Positions 28,584 to 38,509 of a stretch of 64,000 nt of DNA are shown one piece after another. The notes under the pieces are model-generated. The model was not told where the DNA came from and ran no database searches. It saw only the letters and a list, made by a program, of their open reading frames with translations. The stretch comes from Corynebacterium sputi DSM 45148 (lineage in GTDB: Bacteria; Actinomycetota; Actinomycetes; Mycobacteriales; Mycobacteriaceae). Position 1 is the stretch's first letter. Each line of letters opens with the position of its first letter. Where the stretch lies: contig NZ_ATYV01000002.1 of NCBI RefSeq assembly GCF_000427865.1, positions 88,212 through 152,211 of the forward strand. Direction: 5' to 3'. The translations under genes were made by a program, and so were the position numbers.

Positions 28584-28962
28584 CTGGCCTCGGTTTCCTT
28601 CCCTTGACGCTGGATTTCCCCTGTCGACCGTGAGATGTGGCTGTGCCGCACTCCGGGACCTGACATGGAACTCCAACGCTACCCCGGTCGCGGATATTTC
28701 TGTGGCGTCTAGAGCGAAGTGTCACATATATGTGCCAATGCGCCAGCTCCGAATCAGTGCGCCTTCCTCGGGATACCGGGGGCAACCCATCACATCAACA
28801 TCAGTAGTGGACTTCTCGCAACTTTAGTAACATCCATCTCACCCATATCTTCTATCGCATGAGTAACGGCAGAGTGGCTGTGGCCTCGGACAAATCCGGT
28901 CGGCCCGGCGGCCCAGCGAGTGCGATCTCTCAGAGCTTTTCTCAGGTCGAAAGGACCTCCGC
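28584..28962. other. Divergent clpX / secreted-protein promoter region
   Basis: 379 bp, no gene. It must drive clpX leftwards and the acidic secreted protein rightwards. The one strong pattern is the palindrome at 28720-28737, listed separately. I do not see a canonical ClgR site. Confidence 0.45.
28720..28737. promoter_or_regulatory. 18-bp palindrome, probable operator
   Basis: TGTCACATATATGTGCCA: two 9-nt half-sites that are perfect mirror complements except for one mismatched pair, with the central core CACATATATGTG exact. Located 137 nt ahead of clpX and 226 nt ahead of the secreted protein gene. It is not the GlxR consensus (TGTGA-N6-TCACA, which reads the other way). The regulator is unknown. 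Confidence 0.5.
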
Positions 28963-30057
28963 ATGAGCCTCCAGCTTCGTCGTACTGCCATCGCTGCTAT
29001 CGCCTTCGCCACTGCAATTGGACTCGGCATCTCCCCTGCTTCCGCTGATCCGGTGGAGCCCGCAGAACCCTCCTCCTCCCTTGGATCGTTGGATCTGTCG
29101 ACTGGATCGGCCGATCTCGACATCGTCTCCGGGAGCCTGTCCAGTGAATCGCTCGCGCTTCTCGACGGTGCCCTCAACGCCCCGGGCGGCATTCCCCTCG
29201 AGGACCTTTTCCGACTCCTAGGAGAACTCGGACCGGGTGAGCTCGGAGCCCTGGAATCCCTCCTCACCGGAATCCTGACCGGGGATTTCCCCGGCTCCGG
29301 TTCGCTCGAGGGACTGCTCCCGCAGTTGCCCGGTGGGGTCGAGGACCCAGATACCGAGGAGCCAGACGAGGACGCCGGTGGTGACGACGATTCCACTGAT
29401 GAGACCCCGTCCGATGACGAGGCACCGGAGGAGGAAGCTCAGGGCGAAGACTCCACCGACGTTCCCGGTGTCGAAGAGGAGCCCGTTACAACCGATGAAT
29501 CTGAGTCCGATGCAGCCTTGGGCGACGCTGCTGCGACCGTCGCACCGGACGCGATCGACGAAGCAGTGCAGGGCGAAGACAAGGCCCGCAAAGGTAATTC
29601 CACGGAAAAGGAAGAGTTCCTCACTCCGACGCTCGTAGTCGGATGCGGCGTCGGCGATTCCCCCGTAACCCTCGGCAAGACCTACGTTCAGCCAGGACCG
29701 AACTACGGTTTCGGCCCGTGGCCGGTTCCGGACAACTCACTGTTCCCCCATATCCCTGGCGGCCATGCCCGATACACGTCGGTGATCCTTAATGACGGCA
29801 TCAACCTCGACACTGCGGCATCGGACCTCAAGGTGATCTGGATCAACCTGTCCACGTTCAAGGGCGGACTCGCTCCGCTCACCAACCGAGGACCGCTCGG
29901 ACTGCCGTCCCTGGAGTACTCCACTACTCCCAACACTGGTGACGGCAATGTCGTCGCTGCGCTGTACGGCCGTGTCCATTACCAGCTCCCCACAGCAGAG
30001 TCCTGCCTGGTCCTGCCTGCCTTCGGTTCAACTACGGTAGCCGGCGCCGAGGACTAA
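28963..30057 (+). CDS. Secreted acidic protein with two-part architecture
   Basis: 364 residues. A Sec signal peptide (residues 1-28, ATAIGLGISPASA) is followed by a Leu/Gly-rich helical part (to about 130), an Asp/Glu/Thr-rich disordered stretch (to about 210) and a compact C-terminal domain (LVVGCGVGDSPVTLG to ESCLVLPAF) with two cysteines that could form one disulfide. It reads like an extracellular corynebacterial protein of unknown function; the C-terminal domain recurs, from memory, in secreted proteins of this genus. The ATG lies after GAAAGGA. A hairpin follows the stop. Confidence 0.75.
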   Translation: MSLQLRRTAIAAIAFATAIGLGISPASADPVEPAEPSSSLGSLDLSTGSADLDIVSGSLSSESLALLDGALNAPGGIPLEDLFRLLGELGPGELGALESLLTGILTGDFPGSGSLEGLLPQLPGGVEDPDTEEPDEDAGGDDDSTDETPSDDEAPEEEAQGEDSTDVPGVEEEPVTTDESESDAALGDAAATVAPDAIDEAVQGEDKARKGNSTEKEEFLTPTLVVGCGVGDSPVTLGKTYVQPGPNYGFGPWPVPDNSLFPHIPGGHARYTSVILNDGINLDTAASDLKVIWINLSTFKGGLAPLTNRGPLGLPSLEYSTTPNTGDGNVVAALYGRVHYQLPTAESCLVLPAFGSTTVAGAED

Positions 30058-30085
30058 TCCCGACTCCTTCCTACTCACTTCCGGC

Positions 30086-30122
30086 GCGCCGCCGACCTTC
30101 CCAACAAGGAGGTTGGCGGCGC
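30086..30122 (+). terminator. Terminator after the secreted protein gene
   Basis: A 13-bp GC-rich stem (30086-30098 with 30110-30122, one G-U pair) 28 nt after the stop codon, followed by TTCGT. Confidence 0.7.
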
Positions 30123-30407
30123 TTCGTATGTCCAGATGCGACCGTCTGACGGAACGGGGGTAACCGCGTTCGCGCCATTCTCGGGGCAATGTCCGGCTTT
30201 CGTTGACACAGATCACAATTTCCCGGAACCTTAAATCATGTGTGCGGGATCAGCGGTCGACTCAGTCGGCCTGCCCGGTGACCTCGAAACACACGTCACC
30301 GCGGTAGGCAGCTCCGTCATGCCCCTATCCGCTCACACACCTGCAGCGCGAGGGGGTCGCCCGCCAGGGTCGCTCCTCTCATTAGCCCACCCATGACAGG
30401 AGAGACA
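30123..30407. other. katG upstream region
   Basis: 285 bp after the terminator and before katG. TTGACA at 30204-30209 and TTAAAT about 23 nt later are suggestive of a promoter but the spacing is too long. No FurA or OxyR gene is adjacent. Nothing else is recognisable. Confidence 0.35.
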
Positions 30408-32651
30408 ATGAGCGACAATATCGATCGTGGCCGGGACCATGCCCAGGCACCACAGGAAAGCCAGGCAACCCAGGAAGACGATGCACTCGGCGGTGGCTGC
30501 CCCTTCGCCACCGAAGGTGATGCCAATCAGCGGTGGTGGCCCCACCAGCTGAACCTCCGTCTTCTGGCCCCTAACCCGCAGGACATCCGTCCCACGGGCG
30601 AGGACTTCGATTACGCCGCAGAATTTTCCGCCCTCGACTTGGCGGAGGTGAAGAAGGACGTCGCAGACGTGATGACCACGTCACAGGACTGGTGGCCGGC
30701 AGACTTCGGTAACTACGGCCCGCTGTGGATCCGTATGGCCTGGCACTCCGCCGGTACCTACCGCGTCGAAGACGGCCGAGGCGGTGCTGGCTCCGGCCAG
30801 CAGCGCTTCGCTCCCCTGAACAGCTGGCCGGACAACGCCGGACTGGACAAGGCACGTCGCATCCTGTGGCCGGTTAAGAAGAAGTACGGCATGGCCCTGT
30901 CCTGGGCTGACCTTTACATCCTCGCCGGCAACGTGGCGCTGGAAGAGATGGGACTGCCCGTCGTTGGTTACGGCGGTGGCCGTGAGGACGTATGGGAGCC
31001 GGAGAACGTCTACTGGGGGTCAGAAGGAACCTGGCTCGGTAGTGATAAGCGTTTCAACGGTACCAACGAGACCACCCGTGACCTGGAGCAGCCGCTGGCC
31101 GCTACCCACATGGGCCTGATCTACGTGAACCCCGAAGGCCCGGAGGGAGTTCCGGACCCGCTTGCCGCGGCACACGATATCCGCGAGACGTTCAGCCGCA
31201 TGAGCATGACCGATGAGGAGACCGTCGCGCTGATCGCTGGCGGCCACACTTTCGGTAAGACCCACGGCGCCGCCTCGGACGGCGAGTACACCGATGAGCC
31301 GCCGGAGGGTGCGAACATCACCGAGCAGGGCATGGGTTGGAAGAACACCTATGGCAGCGGCAAGGGCGATGACCAGATTTCCTCAGGCATCGAGGTCACC
31401 TGGACTTACCACCCGACCCGCTGGGACAACGAGTTCTTCCACATCCTCTACGGCTACGAGTGGGAGGTTGTCGACGGCCCCGGCGGCCACGTGCACTGGC
31501 GCCCGAAGGATGGTGGCGGAAACGACATGGTCCCGATGGCGCACTCGGACGGCAAGCGCGAGCCGCGCATGCTCACCACCGACCTGTCGCTGCGTTTCGA
31601 CCCGGAGTACGGCAAGATCTCCGAGCGTTTCCGCGACGACCAGCAGGCGCTGACCGACGCATTCGCTCGCGCCTGGTTCAAGCTGGTTCACCGTGACCTG
31701 GGACCGAAGGCTCGCTACCTCGGACCGGAGGTCCCGGAAGAGGACTTCATCTGGCAGGATCCGCTGCCGGAGGCCACCGGTGAGGCAATTGATGAGCAGG
31801 ACGTCAAGACGCTGACCTCGAATATCTTCGAGGCAGGCCTGACGGTGCCGCAGCTGGTCAAGACCGCATGGGCATCTGCTTCCACCTTCCGTGGTGGCGA
31901 CAAGCGCGGTGGCGCCAATGGAGCACGCATCCGCCTGGAGCCGCAGCGCAACTGGGAGGTCAACGAGCCCAAGGAACTGGCGAAGGTTCTGGACGTGCTG
32001 GAGGACATCCAGCTCGACTTCAACCGTGCCAACGAGCCGAAGCACGTCTCCCTGGCTGACTTGATCGTCCTCGGTGGTACCGCCGCCGTGCAGAAGGCAG
32101 CTTCGGACGCTGGTGTCGAGGTGGACGTTCCGTTCACCCCGGGCCGCGTCGATGCCTCGCAGGAGCAGACCGACCAGGAGGCCTTCGGCCACATGGAGCC
32201 GAAGGCTGACGGTTTCCGGAACTACGACACCGGCAAGCACCCCCTGGGCGCCGAGCACCCGCTCGTCGATCGTGCCTCGCTGCTGACGCTGTCTGCACCG
32301 GAGATGACTGTCCTCGTCGGTGGTCTGCGTGTCCTCGGCGCGAACTACAACGGCCGCAGCGAAGGAGTCCTCACCGAGAACCCGGGTCAGCTCACGAACG
32401 ACTTCTTCGTGAATCTCCTGGAGCTCGGCACCACGTGGACTCCCTCGGATGCCAACTCCACCGTGTTCCGCGCCACCGGCGCAATCGAAGGCACCGGCAC
32501 CCGCGCTGACCTGGTGTTCGCCTCTAACTCGGAGCTCCGTGCTCTGGCCGAGGTTTACGCCAGCGATGACGCCAAGGAGAAGTTCGTCAACGACTTCGCC
32601 AAGGCATGGGTGAAGGTCATGGAACTCGATCGCTTCGACCTGCACCGCTAG
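30408..32651 (+). CDS. katG: Catalase-peroxidase KatG
   Basis: 747-residue bifunctional haem enzyme that removes hydrogen peroxide. The N-terminal haem domain has the distal [11 protein letters not shown], the proximal region [12 protein letters not shown], the loop [13 protein letters not shown] with the tyrosine of the Met-Tyr-Trp adduct, and the C-terminal half is the usual degenerate second peroxidase domain. The ATG at 30408 lies 6 nt after AGGAGA; a Met five codons earlier overlaps that site. It is followed 28 nt later by an enol-lactonase-like gene, an unusual partner; both may be one transcript, and aromatic ring cleavage is an oxidative process. Confidence 0.96.
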   Translation: MSDNIDRGRDHAQAPQESQATQEDDALGGGCPFATEGDANQRWWPHQLNLRLLAPNPQDIRPTGEDFDYAAEFSALDLAEVKKDVADVMTTSQDWWPADFGNYGPLWIRMAWHSAGTYRVEDGRGGAGSGQQRFAPLNSWPDNAGLDKARRILWPVKKKYGMALSWADLYILAGNVALEEMGLPVVGYGGGREDVWEPENVYWGSEGTWLGSDKRFNGTNETTRDLEQPLAATHMGLIYVNPEGPEGVPDPLAAAHDIRETFSRMSMTDEETVALIAGGHTFGKTHGAASDGEYTDEPPEGANITEQGMGWKNTYGSGKGDDQISSGIEVTWTYHPTRWDNEFFHILYGYEWEVVDGPGGHVHWRPKDGGGNDMVPMAHSDGKREPRMLTTDLSLRFDPEYGKISERFRDDQQALTDAFARAWFKLVHRDLGPKARYLGPEVPEEDFIWQDPLPEATGEAIDEQDVKTLTSNIFEAGLTVPQLVKTAWASASTFRGGDKRGGANGARIRLEPQRNWEVNEPKELAKVLDVLEDIQLDFNRANEPKHVSLADLIVLGGTAAVQKAASDAGVEVDVPFTPGRVDASQEQTDQEAFGHMEPKADGFRNYDTGKHPLGAEHPLVDRASLLTLSAPEMTVLVGGLRVLGANYNGRSEGVLTENPGQLTNDFFVNLLELGTTWTPSDANSTVFRATGAIEGTGTRADLVFASNSELRALAEVYASDDAKEKFVNDFAKAWVKVMELDRFDLHR

Positions 32652-32678
32652 CCACACAATCACCGGAAAGGCACCGCT

Positions 32679-33473
32679 ATGGCCCTGCTGCACACCGTCC
32701 GCGTCGGGACCCTTGACGAGTCCACCGAGCCGCGCACGGTCCTCGGGGCCGGGCCGGTGGTCCTTTTGGGATCGCTGGGTTCCAGCGTCTCAATGTGGGA
32801 TCCGCAGTTGCAGGGACTGGAGGACCTCTCCACGGTCATTGCCTGTGATTTGCGGGGTCACGGTGACTCTCCGGTGGTGTCGGATCCGGTTTCAGTGTCG
32901 AACCTGGCTGCTGACGTCATAGAGACGATGGACGCCACCGGAGTGGACCAATTCCACGTCGTCGGCCTGTCCCTCGGTGGCGCGATCGCGCAGACTCTCG
33001 CGATTGAATACCCGGAGCGAATCGCTACCGTCACGTTGATCGCCACGGCGCCAACGTTCGGTGATCCGCAGCAATGGATCGACCGGGCAGCATCGGTTCG
33101 GGAAAACGGAACCGCCTCGCTTATCGACGCCACCCTCCCCCGCTGGATGACCTCCACCTTTTTAGAGGCCAACCCGGACATCAAAGAGAAGTTCGCCCAG
33201 ATGATCGCGGACACGGACGACGAAGGTTACGCCCTGTGTTGTGAGGCCATCGCGAACTTCAACAGCACCGACCGCCTGGGCGAAATCGATCAGCCGGTAC
33301 TGACAGTTGCTGGCACCGAGGACCCCACGACTTCCCCAGAGGTGCTCGTCTCAATTGCAGACAAGGTGCAGAACGCCCGCAGTGAGGTCGTGAGCCCGGC
33401 CGGCCATGTGCCGACCTACGAACAGGGAGCAGAAGTCACGGCCCTGATCCGGGCGCACACAGCGGCCAGGTAG
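32679..33473 (+). CDS. 3-oxoadipate enol-lactonase-like hydrolase (intact pcaD paralogue)
   Basis: 264-residue alpha/beta hydrolase. Nucleophile GLSLGG near residue 96, acid in AGTEDPTT, histidine in PAGHVPT. It shares the same opening (LLHTVRVGT, WDPQLQGL), the DLRGHGDSPV turn and PQQWIDRAAS with the broken pcaD at 37169, and is clearly its paralogue. PcaD converts the enol-lactone to 3-oxoadipate. With the second copy interrupted, this gene may now do the job. It is downstream of katG and ends 58 nt from the pcaJ stop, convergent with it across a hairpin. Confidence 0.8.
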   Translation: MALLHTVRVGTLDESTEPRTVLGAGPVVLLGSLGSSVSMWDPQLQGLEDLSTVIACDLRGHGDSPVVSDPVSVSNLAADVIETMDATGVDQFHVVGLSLGGAIAQTLAIEYPERIATVTLIATAPTFGDPQQWIDRAASVRENGTASLIDATLPRWMTSTFLEANPDIKEKFAQMIADTDDEGYALCCEAIANFNSTDRLGEIDQPVLTVAGTEDPTTSPEVLVSIADKVQNARSEVVSPAGHVPTYEQGAEVTALIRAHTAAR

Positions 33474-33493
33474 CCGAACCAGACGCAGCAAAA

Positions 33494-33521
33494 GGACCCC
33501 CACGGATTTCTGTGGGGGTCC
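33494..33521. terminator. Hairpin between convergent genes
   Basis: A 10-bp stem (33494-33503 with 33512-33521) between the pcaD paralogue and pcaJ. An A run on its left gives a T run for the leftward pcaIJ transcript. Confidence 0.78.
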
Positions 33522-33531
33522 GGCTGTGGGG

Positions 33532-34167
33532 TCAGGATTCGTGGAAAGGGGCGTCGGTAAGCGAATGCAGTTCTTCTACGCTCACACCATCGGCGCACTC
33601 CACGAGGGTCAGACCTCGGTTGGCATCGACCGAGAAGACCGCATGCGAGGTGACGATAAGATCGACGCAGCGCGCACCGGTCAGCGGCAGGGTGCACTCT
33701 TCGAGGATCTTCGGCTCGCCCTTGCGGGTGAGGTGATCGGTCATGACGATGATCTGCTGGGCGCCGTGGACCAGGTCCATCGCACCGCCCATACCTCGGA
33801 CTAGCTTGCCAGGGACCATCCAGTTCGCCAGGTCACCGAACTGGGAGACCTCCATTGCGCCGAGCACGGCGACATCGACGGCCTTGGAGCGGATCATTCC
33901 GAAAGACTCAGAGGAGCCAAAGTAGGACGCACCGGGGCCGACCGTGATGGTCTCCTTGCCTGCGTTGATGAGCTCCGGGTCGACCTCATCATCATGCGGG
34001 TACGGACCAACGCCAAGGACGCCGTTCTCCGAGTGCAGCACAACATCCAGGCCTTCTGGGAGGTAACCCGGGACGAGGGTCGGCATGCCGATGCCGAGGT
34101 TGACGTACTGACCGTTCTTCAGTTCCTTGGCGACGCGAGCCGCCATCTGGTTGCGGTCCCAGCTCAT
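33532..34167 (-). CDS. pcaJ: 3-oxoadipate CoA-transferase, beta subunit
   Basis: 211 residues; with PcaI transfers CoA from succinyl-CoA to 3-oxoadipate. The catalytic glutamate lies in [10 protein letters not shown] near residue 51, inside the family SENG motif, and the opening [17 protein letters not shown] is conserved. The gene overlaps the pcaI stop by 4 nt (ATGA). Its last ten codons coincide with a copy of the dispersed motif (33552-33562). Confidence 0.94.
   Translation of the reverse strand: MSWDRNQMAARVAKELKNGQYVNLGIGMPTLVPGYLPEGLDVVLHSENGVLGVGPYPHDDEVDPELINAGKETITVGPGASYFGSSESFGMIRSKAVDVAVLGAMEVSQFGDLANWMVPGKLVRGMGGAMDLVHGAQQIIVMTDHLTRKGEPKILEECTLPLTGARCVDLIVTSHAVFSVDANRGLTLVECADGVSVEELHSLTDAPFHES
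33536..33562 (+). repeat. Dispersed element, copy at the pcaJ 3' end
   Basis: Core CGTCGGTAAGC (33552-33562) with a moderately G-rich flank. It encodes in antisense the last residues of PcaJ ([10 protein letters not shown]). Confidence 0.5.
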
Positions 34168-34907
34168 GAGCGCACCGTCCTGTTCTCGATTCCGGTTTCC
34201 TGCGGGCCAACGTGCACCACGCGATCGACGTAGATTCCCGGCACGTGGACATCATCAGGATCGATGTAATCCACGAGGTGCTCGACCTGAGCGACGGTGA
34301 TCTTGGCGCACTGAGCGGCGTCCGGGTTGAAATTGCGGGCCGTCTTGGTGAAGACGAGGTTGCCGAAGCGATCCGCCTTGTGTGCGTGGACGAGGGCGAA
34401 GTCGGCGTTGATGGCCTCCTCCATGACGTAGGTCTGCCCATTGAATTCACGGGTTTCCTTAGCCGGGGAACGCTCCGCGATGGTGCCATCGGAGTTGTAC
34501 CGCACCGGTAAGCCGCCATCGGCGACCTGGGTGCCAACACCGGCGGTGGTGAAGAACGCGGGGATACCGGCACCGCCGGCGCGCATGCGCTCAGCGAGGG
34601 TGCCTTGGGGGGTGAACTCGACGGAGAGTTCACCGGCCAGATACTGGCGGGCGTACTCCTTATTCGACCCAATGTACGAGCCGATGGTTCGAGAAATCCG
34701 GTGCAGTTCTAGGAGCGTGCCGAGGCCGAAGCCGTCGGGGCCGCAGTTGTTGCTGATGATCGTCAGGTCACCGGCACCCTGCTCACGCAGGGCATCGATG
34801 AGGATGGAGGGGATTCCGACGAGACCGAATCCACCGACAGCGATCGACGCACCGTCGGGAATATCGGCCACGGCATCGGTGGCGGAGGAAAAGGTTTTGT
34901 CGAGCAT
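34164..34907 (-). CDS. pcaI: 3-oxoadipate CoA-transferase, alpha subunit
   Basis: 247 residues. The CoA-transferase signature [19 protein letters not shown] is at residues 19-37, then [16 protein letters not shown] and the [10 protein letters not shown] loop. It forms a heterotetramer with PcaJ. First gene of a two-gene leftward unit whose 142-nt upstream region is shared with pcaR and contains the palindrome at 34948-34962. Confidence 0.94.
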   Translation of the reverse strand: MLDKTFSSATDAVADIPDGASIAVGGFGLVGIPSILIDALREQGAGDLTIISNNCGPDGFGLGTLLELHRISRTIGSYIGSNKEYARQYLAGELSVEFTPQGTLAERMRAGGAGIPAFFTTAGVGTQVADGGLPVRYNSDGTIAERSPAKETREFNGQTYVMEEAINADFALVHAHKADRFGNLVFTKTARNFNPDAAQCAKITVAQVEHLVDYIDPDDVHVPGIYVDRVVHVGPQETGIENRTVRS

Positions 34908-34947
34908 GGTTTCTCACTATAGAGTGGTGTTCACCTCACGTACAAGC

Positions 34948-34962
34948 GTTCATAGGGCGAAC
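34948..34962. promoter_or_regulatory. Candidate PcaR operator in the pcaI/pcaR gap
   Basis: GTTCATAGGGCGAAC, an inverted repeat GTTC-N7-GAAC. The same pattern lies upstream of pcaH (53142-53156). It resembles the operators known for PcaR/PcaU-type IclR regulators (GTTCGATAATCGCAC). Confidence 0.6.
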
Positions 34963-35049
34963 AAGAGATCCGGGGCACAATGTAGGTAGTGCACGGGCCC
35001 CTCTCTCATCCCCTGGTCCCCGTGACGCTCCAGTGAAAGGAACACTCCG

Positions 35050-35889
35050 ATGACAACGAACCCATCGACGAGCCCGAGACTCAGCGGTTCCGCGGGGCCC
35101 ATCGACGAGTCGGCCGAGCACCCGCAGCAGCGCACCCAGGTTCAGTCCTTGGTCCGCGGCCTCGCGGTGATCCGCACGTTCAACGCGGAACGGCCCCGCC
35201 AGACCTTGTCCCACGTTTCGGAGGCAACGGGCCTAGCCCGCGCCACCGCCAGGCGATTCCTCCACACGCTGGTGGACCTTGGTTACGCAGCGACAGATGG
35301 CTCCGAGTTCTGGCTGACACCGCAGATTCTGGAACTCGGCTACTCGTACCTGTCGAGCCTGTCACTGCCAGCCCTGGCACAGCCACGGCTGGAGGAGCTA
35401 TCCCGGACCATCGGGGAATCCAGTTCAATGTCTGTGCGTGACGGTAAAGACGTGGTCTACGTCTCCCGCGTCCCGGTTCGCCGAATTATGACAGTGGCCA
35501 TCACCATTGGCACTCGATTCCCCGCGTGGGCGACCTCCATGGGCAGGGTGCTGCTGGCAGATCTTTCTGACGATGAGCTCGATGACTATTTGGCCTCCAC
35601 GACCTTAGAGCGGCTCACCGCCAGGACCATCACGGAGGAAGACTCGCTGCGAGCTGAAATTGACACCGTCCGTCAACAAGGCTGGAGCATCGTCGACCAA
35701 GAGCTCGAGCCAGGTTTGCGTTCGCTGGCAGCACCGGTCGTCGACCCATCTGGCACGACTGTCGCCGCCATCAACGTCTCCACTCAAACCGCCGCTTATG
35801 ACCTGGAGCACCTAACCTCAACGCTCCTCCCTGCGGTCCAGAACACCGCCGCTCTGATCAGCGCTGATTTGGCAGCACAGCGGAAATAG
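35050..35889 (+). CDS. pcaR: IclR family regulator of the protocatechuate genes
   Basis: 279 residues. The N-terminal winged helix (residues about 35-95: VQSLVRGLAVIRTFN, then LSHVSEATGLARATARRFLHTL) and the C-terminal effector domain (VVYVSRVPVRR to GLRSLAAPVVD) are complete. In C. glutamicum the gene at this position, between pcaIJ and pcaF, is pcaR, a repressor of the beta-ketoadipate genes. It is divergent from pcaI and its upstream gap carries a palindrome shared with pcaH. The ATG follows AAAGGA. Confidence 0.88.
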   Translation: MTTNPSTSPRLSGSAGPIDESAEHPQQRTQVQSLVRGLAVIRTFNAERPRQTLSHVSEATGLARATARRFLHTLVDLGYAATDGSEFWLTPQILELGYSYLSSLSLPALAQPRLEELSRTIGESSSMSVRDGKDVVYVSRVPVRRIMTVAITIGTRFPAWATSMGRVLLADLSDDELDDYLASTTLERLTARTITEEDSLRAEIDTVRQQGWSIVDQELEPGLRSLAAPVVDPSGTTVAAINVSTQTAAYDLEHLTSTLLPAVQNTAALISADLAAQRK

Positions 35890-35932
35890 TTCCCGTACCC
35901 GCGTACTCTCACCAACCACACCAGGAGCCATC

Positions 35933-37168
35933 ATGTCTCTCACCCCCACCGACATCGTCATCTGCACCCCGCTTCGTACGCCGGTCGGACGGTATGGCGG
36001 CGTGTTCGTCGACACTCCAGTCCAGGATCTCGCTGGTGCAGTTGTCACCGCGATCGTGGAGAAGGCCGGTATTAGTGCAGACGATATCGACGACCTGATC
36101 CTCGGACAGGCCTCCCCCAATGGTGCCGCGCCAGCCCTGGGCCGCATTGTGGCACTGGATAGTGGCCTGGGCGAGTCGGTGCCGGGCATGCAACTCGACC
36201 GCCGGTGTGGTTCCGGCCTGCAAGCGATCGCCACCGCCGCCGCACACGTTGCCTCCGGTGCCGCTGACCTCATCATCGCAGGTGGAGCAGAGTCCATGAG
36301 CCGCACCGAGTACACCGTCGACTCGACTGTCCGCTGGGGTTCCAAGGGCGGTGACATGACCTTCCGTGACCGCCTTGCAGAAGCCCGTGCCACCGCCGGC
36401 GGAAAGAACCACCCGATTCCGGGCGGCATGATCGAGACCGCTGAGAACCTTCGCCGCGAGTACGACATCGAGCGCGAGGATCAGGACGTCATGTCCGCAG
36501 AGTCCCACCTTCGTGCAATTGCGGCACAGGAGAATGGCGATTTCAGCTCCGAGATCGTCCCCGTTACCCTTCCGCCGAAGCGGCGTGGCCAGGACCCAGT
36601 CGTGGTCGACACGGATGAGCACCCGCGGCCGGGAACGACCGTCGAGAAACTCTCGGATCTGCGCGCCATTATGGGCCGCAGTGACGAGGACGCGACCGTC
36701 ACCGCTGGTAACGCCTCCGGCCAGAACGACGGCGCTGCCGCAATGATCGTGACCACTCGCGCCAATGCCGAGCGGCTGGGGCTAGACCCAGTACTGCGCC
36801 TATCCGGCTGGGCTGTGGCCGGTGTTCCCCCGGAGACCATGGGCATCGGCCCGGTGCCGGCCACCGCCAAGGTCTTGGACCGGTTGAACCTCTCGCTCGA
36901 GGACATTGACACCATCGAACTTAACGAAGCGTTCGCTGCGCAGGCACTGTCGGTGCTGAAGGAGTGGGACCTAGAGGCCACCGATCCGCGATTAAATCCG
37001 CAAGGCTCCGGTATTTCTCTCGGCCACCCGGTTGGTGCGACCGGCGCCCGCATGGTCGTCACTCTGGCGCACCGCATGCGCCGCACCGGCAGCAAGCGTG
37101 GGCTGGCCACCATGTGTATCGGCGGTGGGCAAGGTCTCGCTGCGATCTTCGAGGCCGAGGAGTTGTAA
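35933..37168 (+). CDS. pcaF: 3-oxoadipyl-CoA thiolase
   Basis: 411-residue thiolase that cleaves 3-oxoadipyl-CoA to succinyl-CoA and acetyl-CoA, the last step of the pathway. The acylated cysteine is in QLDRRCGSGLQA near residue 90, the catalytic histidine in SLGHPVGATGARM and the second cysteine in TMCIGGGQGLAA. It follows pcaR by 43 nt, and the broken pcaD follows with no gap. Intact and of normal length. Confidence 0.93.
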   Translation: MSLTPTDIVICTPLRTPVGRYGGVFVDTPVQDLAGAVVTAIVEKAGISADDIDDLILGQASPNGAAPALGRIVALDSGLGESVPGMQLDRRCGSGLQAIATAAAHVASGAADLIIAGGAESMSRTEYTVDSTVRWGSKGGDMTFRDRLAEARATAGGKNHPIPGGMIETAENLRREYDIEREDQDVMSAESHLRAIAAQENGDFSSEIVPVTLPPKRRGQDPVVVDTDEHPRPGTTVEKLSDLRAIMGRSDEDATVTAGNASGQNDGAAAMIVTTRANAERLGLDPVLRLSGWAVAGVPPETMGIGPVPATAKVLDRLNLSLEDIDTIELNEAFAAQALSVLKEWDLEATDPRLNPQGSGISLGHPVGATGARMVVTLAHRMRRTGSKRGLATMCIGGGQGLAAIFEAEEL

Positions 37169-37933
37169 ATGACGCTCTTGCATTCCGTTCGGTACGGCTC
37201 CGGTTCCACAACCATTGTGTTTCTCGGGTCGCTCGGCTCGACTGTGGACATGTGGCTGCCCCAGCTCGACGCGCTCTCGCATGACGCCACTGTCATCGCA
37301 CTCGATCACCGCGGCCACGGCCGCTCTCCGGTCGGCACGGAGCCAGGCTCCATAAAGGCGCTTGCCGACGCCTCCCTCGCCACCCTCGACTCCCTGAACG
37401 TCGAATCCTTTCACCTGGTGGGACTTTCACTCGGCGGCGCAGTGGCACAGTATCTAGCCGCAGTTGAGCCAGTGCGGGTCCAGACCGTGTCATTGTTGTG
37501 CACCGCCGCCAAGTTCGGCGAGCCAGACGGCTAGATTGACCGTGCGTGCCTCGCGCGGGAGCAGGGCATGGAGGCACTGGCGGACGCTATTGTGTCCCGC
37601 TGGTTCTCCCCCGGCTTTTTGGAGGCAAAGCCCGCCACAGTTGCGCACTACCGCGACATGATCGAATCTGTCTCCGACCAGGGCTATGCCATGTGCTGCG
37701 ATGCTCTAGCGGACTGGGACTTCACCGCCGAGCTCGGCCGGATTACCCAGCCGGTTCTCACGATCGCTAGCGCCGACGATCCGGCAACACCGCCTGAGAC
37801 CCTCCAGATCATTGCCGATGGTGTGGCTCATGGCCGTGCCAAGATCGTCTCGCCCGGCGCGCATGTCCCCACCATCGAGGTGCCTGACCAGATCAACGAT
37901 CTGTTGCGCGCACACATCCTCGGTGTCCATTGA
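37169..37933 (+). pseudogene. pcaD: pcaD (3-oxoadipate enol-lactonase) with in-frame amber codon
   Basis: Two open segments in the same frame, 37169-37531 and 37535-37933, together give a full 254-residue enol-lactonase. They are split by TAG at 37532-37534 (codon 122). In the intact paralogue the aligned codon is Trp (QQWIDRAA against DG-stop-IDRAC), so one G-to-A change would explain it. Before the stop the nucleophile GLSLGG is present; after it, the acid (SADDPATP) and histidine (GAHVPT) are. The gene starts right at the pcaF stop (TAAATG), the normal place for pcaD in corynebacteria. No other damage is visible, so the lesion is recent, or a sequencing error. Confidence 0.85.
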
Positions 37934-37963
37934 GATTAAGTCTCTGCGAGAGGTCCTGATCCA

Positions 37964-38509
37964 GTGGCGAATTCACGATCCGGCGAATCTGTGCTCCTGC
38001 GTGCGATGCAGATTTTGCAGTGCTTCGACGTGGATAAGCCGCGTCTGACTGCAGGGCATATCTCGGTGGCGGCTGACCTCTCGCGGTCCACGGCGCACCT
38101 CCTAGCCGCAAAAAAGGCGGGAGTAGGAATGCTCTGCCGCAATGCAGACAGGGTGTACTCGGTGAGTTCACGCGTGGGGGAAGTGTCCGTACGGGCGAAC
38201 CCAGTGGGGCAATTTCGACGACTGGCGCAACCAGTGATGCACCACCTTCATTCGTCCTTAGATTTGCACATCTCAATGGCGTTCCCGGATTCTAAGCGCC
38301 ACTGTCTGCTGTACCTCGATCGATATGACCCGACTGGGCAGTTAACCATTCTCACCCGGCATGCCTCGGGGGTCGGTCCTTCACACGAATTCCTCGGGAC
38401 TAGTGATCCTGACATTCTCGCGATGCGGGTGCCGGACATCGTGAGGAACTCTATGCCGCAAGCGAAGACATGGCGGGAGCCACCATCTATGAGCTCTGAT
38501 CGCCTGTGA
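37964..38509 (+). pseudogene. Degraded IclR-type regulator
   Basis: 181 residues from a GTG start. The beginning is IclR-like (SVLLRAMQILQCFDVDKPRLTAGHISVAADLSRSTAHLL), but the wing is deformed (AAKKAGVGMLCRNADRVYSV) and the C-terminal effector domain stops after SHEFLGTSDPD, about 70 residues short, with an unrelated end. Family members are about 250 residues. Likely a remnant of a second regulator brought in with the transporter that overlaps it by 4 nt. Whether it still makes a protein is unknown. Confidence 0.6.
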
